From the NCBI GenBank assembly GCA_009193035.1, contig SWDT01000010.1:62001-126000 (forward strand): 64,000 nt of DNA, given 5' to 3'. The notes beneath the pieces were generated by a model. The model was not told the DNA's origin. It searched no databases and saw nothing but the letters and a program-made list of their open reading frames with translations. Shown here one piece after another: positions 24,330-35,186 of this stretch (position 1 is its first letter; the number at the start of each line of letters is the position of its first letter). This DNA is from Halicephalobus mephisto. Its lineage: Eukaryota > Nematoda > Chromadorea > Rhabditida > Panagrolaimidae. A program made the translations under genes and the position numbers.

Positions 24330-25115
24330 AGAGCTGATTTCTGGAATAAACACGTTGATTAAAATACAGTATAATGCACATGGATATGGAAGTAATTATT
24401 TGGAGTAGGATTCTGATTTTCTAAATTTGGATTTCATAGAACCAAGAGTTCCGGATTATAGGTTTTATTTAAATCCTTAGGAATTTGTAAATTCTACAAC
24501 TACTTCAGATGATTAATGTAATTATTCCCCAGAAAACAGAGGTAATCGTTTTAAGGAATTGAAAGTAGTAATCAAGATAGAAGCAATAAATAATATTCTT
24601 ATGAAAGTTGGAAATAGATTTTATTGCAAAGTTGTCTTGACACGAATTCCCGTAATTTTCAAAAAACAAAATTATCTGAAACCAAGAATTTTAAAAATGC
24701 TTACAGTATTCTCAAACCTCTGTGAAATTCTGAAAATTTCGCTTGAATTCTAGTTGTGAAAATAAAAAGTTGAAATAATTCTAATTAGCATTCTGTAGAT
24801 AATAGTCGGATGGAATTTTCTGTTGTAACAAGATCAACTGCAAGAAAAACGAACTTGATTTCTTGATTATAACTGAGAATATAGTTAAATTTTGAAACTT
24901 TTTAACGATGAAATTCCATAGATCAGAAAACAATCCATTCGATGAATAACTTTCATTAAAATAATTCTGGATCTGGAGTAGAATAAAATAGAAATCCCTT
25001 CAAGAAAGAGATAACACCACAGTAACGAAAATTCCGAAACGATGGGCCATAATTGGTCTGTCGGGAATACATGATAAATTGTCAGAAAGTACATGTTGCC
25101 ATAAATAATCATCAT
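24330..25115 (-). pseudogene. Decayed copy of the adjacent chemoreceptor
   Basis: On the minus strand 25115-24885 translates to a TM3-TM4-like segment (NMYFLTIYHVFP...LFLEGISILFYSRSRI) that lines up with NYMYLTIMTNTVIP...LGGLASVFYFRYRI of the intact receptor at 22,758-23,863. Nucleotides 24,350-24,540 align with 22,985-23,160 of the intact gene (for example ATAATGCACATGGATAT against ATAATGCATGTGATTAAT). No continuous frame joins them; stops and indels are frequent. This looks like a tandem-duplicate relic. Confidence 0.65.
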
Positions 25116-26648
25116 ATATAGAATTGTTTTTTAATTTTGGTTAAACAATTATAAGTTTCTGCAGATGTGAAGATAAAAAAATAAAAAATTAATAAAACAC
25201 CTTTAAAATAAAACTGTACTTTTTAAACTTAAAAGTCAGAAATGCCATAGATGGTTATGATCGAGAATAAATCTAGTCACATTTAAAACACTGATAATAA
25301 ATATACTGTAGTTGTGTAATTTCGGAAATTAAGTCATTTTCTGTTTTTTGAAGATTTTGCCGAACAAAATTTATCAAAAAAATTGTTTACTGTATGATGC
25401 AATTTACATCTGCGTCATCGGAAGGAGATGTAAAATCAGCGTCTTACAAAAGAAGTAATTATTTACAAAGGAAATATCCTTTATTTAAATGTCCTTTTGA
25501 GATGATTATATATTAATTCAAACTTTCTAAAGAGTGCAGAATCTATAATCCAATTTTGCTGAATGACCTTAATCGAAATAATCTTCAAAATCTGCAAATT
25601 CGAGTTTTCAGTTTTTCGAGTAGTTAGTCATCTTCAAAAAACTAATAATTAATCAACGAAAAATACATGTTAAGTTGTAAAAAAATAATTATTAAAATTA
25701 ATAATGTGGAAAGTAAGTTTTAAAATAACATTAAAAATTCGCTTGATTTTTTGACAAATGATTTGTGAAATTTTATATTTTTATTTCCATATTTCAGAAA
25801 AACGTTTGACAAAAATGGATTCTGAATATCCATTTTAAAGTCGACAATATGTACTGTAGTTCGTTTCAAATCTCAGACAAGAACAAAATTATTTTCTCAA
25901 ATATGTTTCAAACAGTAATCCAGATATGTTTAATCCACACTTAGAACACAAAATTATCAATTTTCGACGAGTATTTTTAATTTAATAATGATAATTACAT
26001 TTCACCAAAATAAATACCTTAAATCCATTAATATTAGAAAGCCCCTGCCATGACCCACAACATTGTAGTCGATTTCATTATTATCTTTGTAATTTTTATT
26101 TTAAAATTGCCAACCTAACATTGCACAAGGAATTGAAATTTTTCGAAACAACTTTTTACACAGGCAGGTTTGGGCTGGTGATCAGAAAAAAATTAATTAT
26201 AAAAAGGGGAATTCTCAGGAGCTGCGTTGAAGAACGCCTCAAGAGCAGAAATGGGATGTCCGAAGATGACCCCATTCTGGAACAGAAAGACGCTCGGGAG
26301 CGAGACTAATGGGCCAACAATATCCAGAAGTCACATTCTGGAAAAGAAAGAAATAAAAAGTAACTCAAAATATACAAAAATAACCGAGAAAGGGATTGTT
26401 AAGGGTTAGTTTGAACAAAATTATTGCACATAGCCGGCCGGGGAATTAAAGGCACACGAGTTTCAGAGAGTCGAAATGTTTCAAAATTAACTTTAAGAAA
26501 TTGAAAGACTTGGTATTGGTAGTTTCTCCGGAATGAATAGGCTTGATAACTTTCTAGAAAGACTGGACTGGCCGAAGACCTAGTCAAGTGGGCAATGTGG
26601 TTGAATCAGCTTGAGATCCAATGATGAAAGACTGGAAATGGCTTGAGA
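25116..26648. other. Intergenic, AT-rich; lin-42 downstream region
   Basis: No gene seen. A less AT-rich block at about 26,200-26,640 contains a near-repeat of ATTCTGGAA(C/A)AGAAAG (26,273 and 26,335). It lies just 3' of the lin-42 stop and may be its 3' UTR. Confidence 0.5.
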
Positions 26649-29600
26649 CTAATGCTCTAACGTTGGCAGTGGATTGAATGGACTTGAAGATGAAGCTGGA
26701 GGGATCTGGACTTGCTGAAGAGTGAGAGCTAGAGCTGCTAATTGACGTTCTTGTTGGGCTCTTTGAGCAATCTGCTGGATCACTCGTCGGTTGTTTGATT
26801 GATCCAAGGTAGCCATGTTCTGAAGATGAAGCTGAACGATCCGGACATACTCTGACCAGGCTGTTTGATCGAGAGGAGTCGGGGCAGGAACAGGGAGTGG
26901 AGGGAGCTGATGGGCATTGGGAGTTTGTTTCAAGTTGTTGCTCGGTCTTGGAGGCAATGGAGCAGTGGAAATACTGTAAGGTTGAGGTTCCGATCTTATT
27001 CGTGGAGCTTTCTGTCTTGGAGCATCATCCGAAACAACAGCAATTCTCTTAGAAGAAAGTCTTTTCTTCCAAGTGTCCTTGCATTCAGCTTCCCACTTCC
27101 TATTATGTTGTTGTAGAAGCTCTCTAGTAAGTGGCGCAGAAGGAACAGTGGCTAGAGTTTCCTCCGAAGATTGCTCGTTTTCCTTGGCTTCTCTTTCTCC
27201 GGCAAGTTCGAGAAACTTTGATTGACTCCTGAGAAGTCGATGAACATTCTCCAAACAATTGATCTGGTTGTAGCTCAGTATAGGCTGGGTCTCTTGCATC
27301 GCTTTGACCTCTTCTTGTACTTGTTGTTTCTCCACAAGAGTCTCCACAACATTGTCGATAAAGTTCCTCAAATTGGTCGTTGTGGATCCCGATCCCTGTC
27401 CTTCGTTCTTGGTTCCTTTGTCTGTCACAGGCTTAGAGATCAAAGAATGGATAGATCGATCCAATTCTCTATACCTTTCAACAGAAATTGCTGGGGATTT
27501 CTCCGCGATGGGCTCACCGGTACAGTCCATAGAAGCAATAGCCATTGGCTGAATACAGTGTCTACCAACGATCATCTCTATCGACCTTGTCCAAGGATTC
27601 ACAAAAGCAGACCATTCAGAATCCACTTGAATAACGCTACCGTTGTAGGAGACCAATCTGAGTCCCGGAGTAGAGACGAGTTGTCCGTTGGTGTCATGAA
27701 CTGCAAAAATAATTTTACCATTTATCGAAAGCAAATGTTAAGTAATACTGTCCATACACGGAATCCATCTATGAGCAATTAATTTTTAATTCAAAAACTT
27801 ACGTTGTTTATGAGCCTGTTGAATGAGAGGAACGTCATCGGTGTGAATGAAGGTGAAGAGAGATTTCCCAGAGATTTCAGATGGAAAATGTCCAAGATAC
27901 GGAATTGATCTGAAAATATATATTTATTAAATTATATTTGACAATTCATATAGAGAGGTCAAAAGTGTTATTGTGCCAGCTCTAAAAGGTTGCGAGTACT
28001 AATAAACAACGTGCGACGAGTACACAATGGCACTACGTCAAAGCACAGACGCGCACGCCCCGCCCCCCGGGATGTCCTCTTCCTCGAGACTCGATTTGGC
28101 TGACTGGCACGGACGAGAAAACCCGGAGATTGCGGAGAGCGACAGAGAGTGGTCAGCGGGTTAGACAAAATGGAGCAAGAAGGTCACTAGGTCATCGTGC
28201 GGGTGGGGAGCCTGATACCACAAGCAAATAAACAAGGATATCGGCGTTTATAATAGGTTTAAAACGTAATTTGATATAGTAATGAGGAAATAAATATATC
28301 AAAATTTGATAAAAATAGCAACTTACGCCGCATCAAGGTAAATCAAAGCACAAGAAGCATTGTGTCTTGTAGTGAAGATGACCGGTGAAGTCGGAGTTGT
28401 GGCGGATTCTAGACAGAGAATTTGAATAGTAGCTGTGCAAATTGACGGATTCCGTTGATTTGGGATAAATTCACATAGCAGTTCAAATGGTCTAGTCACC
28501 TGGCCACATCGTAATCTAGCGTACATTCTCCGTTTCGAAATCCCGCAAAAAGCGTTCAGTAACAACGTTTGAGCTCCTTTACCTTGTAGAATCTCCAATA
28601 AACACCCACTCCTCCTTAATATTTCTTCAAATTTGGGTAATCCTTGTTGGATAACAGGACTGGAAAGAGAATTCGTAATTAATCCATCAGGAAGAGAAAT
28701 CTGGACTGTTCCCCATAATCTCTCGGGGATCTGTCTTGGAGGAGAATCCGAAGTCGACTGCGGAGTACTGGGCAGTATCTGCTTCTCCACGTTCTCGACC
28801 GAACTCGTGGAAGTCGACGATGCCGCGGGGGATGGAGGAGACGAGTCATCACTGCCCGATTCCGCTGGCTTCGATGGAGTGGTTGTCATCAGAGGACATG
28901 CAGTCAATCTCCCAGTAGCCGTGGATTCCTTGATCTATAAAAACAATTGATAATTACTGTTACTAAATTCACGTAAAAATTTTAATTAAATTTCTTAATT
29001 TCCATTTTTGGAAAGATGCTAAAAGTAGAAATGACTATATTAGATCTTGTTTGGTACTAAGTACGAGCAACTTGTTCCTCTTCCCCGAGGGGGGCGGGGT
29101 CTAGGGAAGGCAGCGCAAGTCGCCACCGGTCAGTGGTCAGCACGACTAAAATTTTGTTCAAAAGTGAAAAAGCCACACGGACGGAGTCGAGGGGTGTCCT
29201 CTACACATTTTTTAAAAAGTACAAATTTGTTGCAAAAGGAACGTCTGTCCCTTAAGCTCGTTGACCACTCATGGTGGCAACAAGTGACATCTAATCCTAA
29301 AAGGACAAATGACAAGTTATCAAAGTAGGCAGTGCCAGGCAAGACCAGTTGTAAACAACCAAAACTAAATTGGTCTTGAATAAAAGTTAGTAATTATTAA
29401 TGTAATTTAACAATTACCGTCAGGGTTAATTTTAGCAATTTTTATAACTTTAAAAAAACTGACTTTTGTGCAACTTTGTGATTACGGTATCTAGATAAGA
29501 TTGTAGAATCAAAAGTTTTAAAGTTTAGTATTTTTAGATTTCATAAAAGACATAAATAGTAAATTTTGCAATTTTTGGTCTTGAGTGGAATTCCCGGAAC

Positions 29601-30672
29601 TTCATGTTGAAACAATTTTTCAGAATTTTGTGACGGAAATTTGTATCTTTTAGAATATTATAATTCGGAATTCATTAATTTTTGGAACTTTCTAGACATA
29701 TAAATTTTAATTTCATAGTTTTTGGTCTTAATTGGAAATTTGTATTTAGATGATTTTTCAGAATTTTGTACTCAGATGGGTTTCTAGAATTTTGTTTTGT
29801 ATTGTATGATAGTTGGAAATTAACCCGAGTAAAAATTTGCTCTCAATTATTCTGTCCGATGACGGATCTTTATGGATGCGCGCGACAACCCGAGTACGCG
29901 TCGGGTCAAGGCAGAAGGTAGAAGGTGGCACGGCAATCCGGGCAAAGCAAAGCCGTTATGGTTTACTGTCAATTTACAAAGAACAACATCGTTTTAAAAT
30001 TGTAAAAAATAGAAAATTTTGCGATAAATAACATCAAAGAGGAAAAGGTCAAATGAGGTCATTTGAGGTCAGCTAATGCGAAATTAAACAAAATCAAAAA
30101 TAGTTCAAAAATGGACTTACAAGATTGATGGCCTTTTCGAGAGCTTCGAAGGTGGATAAATGCTTTCGTTTTGAAACTTCTGAAGCCATGGCGACAGATT
30201 CGTGTTCAGCAAGGCATTTTTTGAGTTTCCGAATATAGTGCTGAAATTTTTTATTTCATCGATTGTTTGATTAAATATGTAATAATATCGGCTGATTTCG
30301 AAATTTTTCGCATTCAAATCCCTCCGAATCGTTCTCGAGGCTGAAAAGCGTGACAGTCTCGAGACAGTTTAAACTTTAAAGACCCTTGTTGACCTCTGCA
30401 GAACAAAGAACTCAACTTTTATATCAAATAAGGATTAAAGTTATTTATTCCTTAGAAAGTGAATAAAATCGAAAAAGTTTTAAAATTTGAAACAATTCTG
30501 GCGCGCAATTTTTGATTAGAAAAAATCGACTTACTTGTAATCTTGATTTCCTCAACTTGTTGGAGTTGGAATTAACTCTCTCTGGTGTCTCCAACCTCGG
30601 AAGCTCCTCTGCAACTACTTCTTCGGAAAACCCCATGGAGCTGGCCCCTTCTTCGCTGGATAATGGAACCAT
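26649..30672 (-). CDS. lin-42: Period-family PAS protein, heterochronic/molting timer LIN-42
   Basis: Exons 30672-30535, 30240-30121, 28934-28327, 27909-27803 and 27700-26649 join in phase, giving 674 aa. The N-terminus has a short basic helix (LRKSRLQHYIRKLKKCLAEHE). A Ser/Pro-rich stretch precedes a PAS region, ending with YLDAASIPYLGHFPSEISG and FIHTDDVPLIQQAHKQLHD, which matches the second PAS repeat of Period. The C-terminal half has NYQ/CLENVHRLLRSQSKFLE (the casein-kinase-1-binding-like segment of Period proteins), then basic and Pro/Gln-rich sequence. C. elegans LIN-42 cycles with each larval molt and represses heterochronic transcription. The large introns hold GC-rich blocks with nuclear-receptor half sites. 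Further 5' exons or alternative promoters are possible. Confidence 0.9.
28181..28194 (+). promoter_or_regulatory. AGGTCA direct repeat with 2-bp spacer (RevDR2-type site) in lin-42 intron
   Basis: AGGTCACTAGGTCA lies in the intron between exons ending 28327 and starting 27909. It is the classic DR2 arrangement bound by Rev-Erb-type receptors; NHR-85 is the worm homologue. A single AGGTCA lies at 27956-27961 in the same intron. Sequence match; binding is inferred. Confidence 0.55.
30046..30071 (+). promoter_or_regulatory. Triple AGGTCA array (4-bp spacers) in lin-42 intron
   Basis: Three perfect AGGTCA half sites at 30046-30051, 30056-30061 and 30066-30071 are separated by exactly 4 bp (AATG, TTTG). 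The array sits about 50 bp 3' of exon 2 (ending 30121), inside lin-42's largest intron. An A/T-rich base run precedes the first site, as in ROR response elements. NHR-23 (ROR) and NHR-85 (Rev-Erb) are known lin-42 regulators in C. elegans, so this is a plausible target. Confidence 0.6.
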
Positions 30673-32078
30673 CGCAGCTTGAAAGACAAACTAGGGCAGT
30701 GATTAACGAAACAACCGATATTTGGATCTTCCAATACCAATCAGTGATTACTATTTTTTTTCACAAGAGAGACTCAAAATGAACCAAATTGTTATTCACG
30801 AAAAACCAGGAGAAATCGTGTCCGATAGGCGGAGCAGTGGTCATTCGTGATATTTCGCATAGCTTAGCGAAATTTTTGTGGGTCTATTGGTTGGTACTCC
30901 TCAGCACGAGGTCAGCGCTCCTCCCAGCGACTGGCACGGACGATCGAGTTTCTTCTGCACTAGCCAGTCGAGAAAAAGAGGGCAGCCTGACCGCAAATTC
31001 TCTTTCGCGCAAATTCGCGAAATGGTGACGGATCGTACCAGTGTGTAAATCTTCGATATTCTCTTTTTGAGAAGAAAGAAAATGAACAACTACGAATTTA
31101 TCTCTTCTTATTTTCCATCATCCAAGTAACTTTACTTTTTTCGGTCTGTGTAGGAAATCCACTTTTCATATATGGAAATTAATTTTTATGAAAATTTCAT
31201 ATAAAAACTTAAAATTTACAATTTTAAACGTTTATTTTTAAAAATCTTGTTCAATTTCCAATTTCTCCAAGAAATGCCAGTTTTTCCTTCCTGTCTGTCG
31301 GCAGTTCAGAGGTACCAGCTTTCGTACTAGTCTTTCCATTTTGAACGACAGTTTTGCCGTTCATGAAAAAACGCAACATCTGCTCCAAAAAAATCCACCT
31401 CTAATTTAAATTCAACTTTGATTTTCTGCAAAATCAAAACTTTTACAATTGCAAAAATTTTTATTAAATAGTAGTACCTATCTCGTAGACCACCGTCGAA
31501 AAGTGCAGACTGGTAGTGACGTGAACCATTCTATCCTCTTTGACCAATGGTCACTTTCTCTCTTTATTTTTCGTCCTTTTCGCTACCATCCAGTGCTAGG
31601 ACGCGTGATGTTTGTCAACAATAATGGTTCTGGATAAGTGTTTCATCAATGTTTAAAAATATTATAATCGATTATAGTTTTCCGTACTTTTTCAAAGATA
31701 AGATCAACCAACTTTCCAAAATAAAAATTTTGAACCTGCAATGATTGTAAAAAATGTCTGTCACTCCTCAGCCAACATTGTTTTTCCTCAGGGATCTTTA
31801 AAAACTAAAAACGAACGGCGCTGGTCGGCACCAACAGCCAATTCATCTCACTCAGAAAAAATGACCACTGTTCCTTTTGGGTTTTCAAATCCTAGGCGTC
31901 CCTCGGAGGGAAATTTAAATTTTGTGACTATTCCAGATGGTCATTGATAAAATTTTTAGTAAACACAACAACCTATAGAATAACAATCTGACAAATCGCA
32001 CAAATAAAAGCAAAGTGTCAAGTTGGAACAACAATGTTGCAATCTAAAAATCTAAGAGTCAACTAACGAATGATCTTA
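30673..32078. other. Intergenic: lin-42 promoter side and atad-3 3' side
   Basis: No coding exon supported. A GC-rich block at 30,830-31,030 carries AGGTCA (30909-30914) and GACTGGCACGGACGA (30929-30943), also present in a lin-42 intron. A palindromic TGACCAATGGTCA lies at 31541-31553. The + frame at 31,741-31,947 has no splice context and low-complexity content, so I did not call it. Confidence 0.55.
31541..31553. promoter_or_regulatory. TGACCA-A-TGGTCA inverted half sites
   Basis: A perfect 13-bp palindrome of TGACCA and TGGTCA with one central base (IR1-like nuclear-receptor arrangement) about 870 bp upstream of the lin-42 ATG. Motif match only. Confidence 0.35.
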
Positions 32079-33971
32079 TTAAACTGGTGTTTCACGACGT
32101 GGAGGAGGGATTGATGCTTGAGAAGACCGATCCTTGGAACGAATAGCTAATTGTTCAGCAGCAAGCCATTGCATCTTGTGCTTATGTTGACGTTGAGCCA
32201 ATTCTGTGTTGCGGTCAATCATTTGGGCAGTCAAAACACCATCTTCAGAAGCATAGGCGGAAGCTTGCCAACCAAAAACAAGTTTAGAGAGTTCACGACC
32301 GGACATTCCTTCCGTCTTCTTAGCAATGTCCTTGATCTTTTCAACCCAGTCAAAGTCCGCCAGTTTAAGACGTTGTTTTCTACTTCCAGCAGTAGCTGGC
32401 TCAGCAATGTACTCTCTGAAGTACTGGAGGAGAATACGCTCACGTTCAACTCCCCCAGGGAGATCAAACTCAACGAGCTCATCAAGACGATCGTTAACAG
32501 CCCAATCGAATTGCTCAGGCTGGTTACTAGCAACAATAAGCATGAACTTGCGTGATTGTTCACCAGTACGATAGAGGAAAGCATTCAACATGGCACGCAT
32601 ATCCTCAGAGATCTGTTCAGTCGAGCGTTTTCGAAGGAAGGCATCGGCTTCATCAATAAAAAGAACTAGTCCTTTACGAGAAGACTCTGCCCAATCAAAG
32701 ACTTTGTGAATAGCAGAAACGCCTTCTTTGCCCATTGGAGCAACATCACCACCAGTCAAAATAGCGTAGTCGAGACCGGAATGACGGGCTAGACTCTTAG
32801 CGAACATAGTCTTTCCTGTGCCCGGAGGTCCGTAGAAGAGAACATTACGGAAGAGACCATAATTACGCTTCGTGTTCTTCGTTGTAATAGCAATATCGCG
32901 AAGACGGGATTCTAATGTTGGCTAAAACCCAAGTTTACAGAACTTTATGGCAATTTTCACACTTACATCCAAAACAACTCCCTTCAATGGATCCTCTTTT
33001 GAGCGGAAAACTTGTTTTGCCACCTTGATTGGATGCTTGAATGTCTCAATGGGAGAAAGACGCGATGTCTCTCGAACCAAACTAGGTTTTCCAAGCCGAG
33101 CTTCAATATATTTGGCCGCGACTCCGGTTCCTCTCTTGGCAGTATACCATCCAACAGCTAGGGCTGTCAATCCACCGACAGTTGCCACAATCTTCTTCTG
33201 ATCACTCAAGAACTCTTGCAAACCAGCACCAATAACAGTTCCACTTGTCTTAATTTGTTCGATGATGGTTTTACGACGTTCTTCTTCACTTGCTCGAAGC
33301 TGTTCTAAGTTGACATCTCGATTCTCACGCGCAGCCTTGGCTTTGGCCTTGACCTCTGCTTCAATACGTTCCAAATCGTACTTGTGTCGTAATTCCAATT
33401 CGTGTTCAATGGTTGCTTTACGTAGAGCTTCTTGCTTCTTCACTGAGTCTTCTTGTTTCCGGAGAGATTCCTCTTGCATTCTTGCTTTCATTGCCAATTC
33501 TTCCTCTTGTCGCTTTCTAGCGAGTTGGTCTTGATACTCAGCACGAGCTTTGGCATGTTTAGTCTCCTCCAATAATGTCTTTCGACGTTCTTCTTCAGCC
33601 ACCTTTTGAGAATTGGCTTTCATTGACTCAATTTGAGCCTCTACTTGCTAAAATTAAGCCAAGCAATAAGTTATATGTATCAACCATCATTAACTAACCT
33701 TCGTTTGCAGTTCAATATCCTTTTGACGAGATACTTCTTGAAGTCGTGACAATTCCAAGGCTTGTTTTGCATTTGGACTCTTTTCAAGTTCCTTAGCAGC
33801 TTTAGCAGCTCTTTCCAACGCTGTCGAATCAAAGGAATAAGAAACTTTGCTTCCCGTTTGAGTTTGACCACCAGGACCTTGTTGTTTATTCGGGTCTCCA
33901 TCTCCACTCGGTGGAGGAAAATCCGGAGGCATCTGAGGTTGCTGTTGTTTCATTCCAAAAAGCCACGACAT
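32079..33971 (-). CDS. atad-3: Mitochondrial AAA+ ATPase ATAD3
   Basis: Exons 33971-33699, 33647-32967 and 32921-32079 give 598 aa, the usual ATAD3 length. The N-terminus is Pro/Gly-rich, followed by a long charged coiled coil (about residues 50-240) rich in EERRK and KQEEL. A single hydrophobic segment ([20 protein letters not shown], around residue 265) anchors it in the inner mitochondrial membrane. The AAA domain has Walker A GPPGTGKT, Walker [14 protein letters not shown], and sensor-1 [12 protein letters not shown]. The arginine-finger region [12 protein letters not shown] follows. ATAD3 supports mitochondrial nucleoid, cristae and membrane-contact organisation. It is the last gene of the probable operon. 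Confidence 0.95.
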
Positions 33972-34151
33972 GATTGATATAAAGTAGAACCCGGCTGAAA
34001 AAAGTAAAAGATAAAATTCAAACGAAAAAATCAAGTATCTTCAAAAGCAATAAACTTTTTCACAGATCCAGTATTCTGAGTTGTGTATATCTATAAACAT
34101 TACAAATAAATAATCAATTTAGAAGCTAACAATAACATTCAATACACAGAA

Positions 34152-34484
34152 TTATGCCGTCTTTTCATACATAACTGCTACGAGGTACTCCTTGTCCGGA
34201 ACAATCATAATCTCGTACTTTTTTGTTTTCAGTCTAAGGAAGTTGAGATCGTCGGTAGCATCCAATTCCTTCACAACACTTTTGGATTTGTCACAGAGCT
34301 GATGGATCAATGCTGCATGTTGTTTAGTTTCCTCATCGATCAAAGTAGACCTTATTGCCCTTCCTAGAATACTATTGCATCATGCAGTTGACGAAATAGT
34401 TAACTCACCAAGATTATCCATAATTATAACACCTGTCACTCCTTTCTGGGACTGAATACGCTGTAAAGTCTCATCCACATCCAT
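34152..34484 (-). CDS. dyrb-1: Dynein light chain, roadblock/LC7 type
   Basis: Exons 34484-34409 and 34363-34152 give 95 aa, matching the roughly 96-aa roadblock family. The product begins MDVDETLQRIQSQKGVTGV, then IIMDNLG and, after the intron, RAIRSTL. The C-terminal half has NFLRLKTKKYEIMIVPDKEY, diagnostic for LC7/roadblock. It binds the dynein intermediate chain as a dimer and helps cargo transport and spindle function. A splice acceptor touches the ATG, so its 5' UTR would be the spliced leader alone. Confidence 0.95.
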
Positions 34485-34652
34485 CTAAAAGACCAAATGA
34501 ACTAATAAAAGTAACTAAACCAAAGAAATCATATGGGGAACAACCAATTCTATTTCAAGTCAGTCCAAACTACAATTTATATAGGACCGAGAATGTTTTT
34601 TCCATTACTCTAGAAAACAAAATTTCCAATCTATTTGTCACATCAGAACTTC

Positions 34653-34935
34653 CTAGGCTAGCCCAGCACGGCCAAGGGCATCTTGGGCAACAGCTCCTTT
34701 CTGCGTGGCTTTCTCAGCTTTGATCGCCTTAGCCTTGCGATTGGAGTTCCATTTGAACAAGAAGAAAGCCCCAACATAGGTGGCAACAGCGCAACGGAAA
34801 ATATTAACACGACCTGAAATTAATCACAAGTGCAAAGACTTCAACAAAAGAATTACCAAAGTCTTCGTGTGGGTTAAGGTACAAGCGCTTAGTGTTGACA
34901 ATTGATTGCCAGGCAGAACGGAGGGCGGCACTCAT
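34653..34935 (-). CDS. Small inner-membrane protein, likely ATP synthase subunit k/DAPIT-like
   Basis: Exons 34935-34857 and 34813-34653 give 79 aa. The product starts MSAALRSAWQSIV, has one transmembrane segment (RCAVATYVGAFFLFKW) and a basic Ala-rich tail. The phrase FGRVNIFRCAVATY...FFLFKWNS resembles the GRMNCVLATY...YFKLRS core of mammalian DAPIT/USMG5, a small membrane subunit of mitochondrial ATP synthase. The similarity is short, so the family is tentative; another small respiratory subunit is possible. Placement with atad-3 in the same operon fits a mitochondrial role. Confidence 0.7.
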
Positions 34936-35186
34936 CTTGCAATAGCTTCCCAATTCCTGCAAAACAACAGCAAACAGTAACTAACAATGTTCAATCAAAT
35001 AAAGATATGGAAGCGTTCATCAACGCATTCACCGATAACTTAGGAAACATGTGAACTTTATTTCTTCATATCGGCCTGTAGTTCAACAAAATATCTAAGT
35101 GGCCGAAGTGTAAAACCAAAAATACTTGTGTCTAGCGTCTCGTTGATTCGTACAAGAGGACAATAATAAAGAACACTGTCAGCATT

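Noticed and set aside
26865..27782. + frames over lin-42 last exon
   Set aside because: Shadows of the lin-42 coding exon on -; no conserved domain.
31741..31947. 68-codon + frame upstream of lin-42
   Set aside because: No splice context, low-complexity content, no family match.
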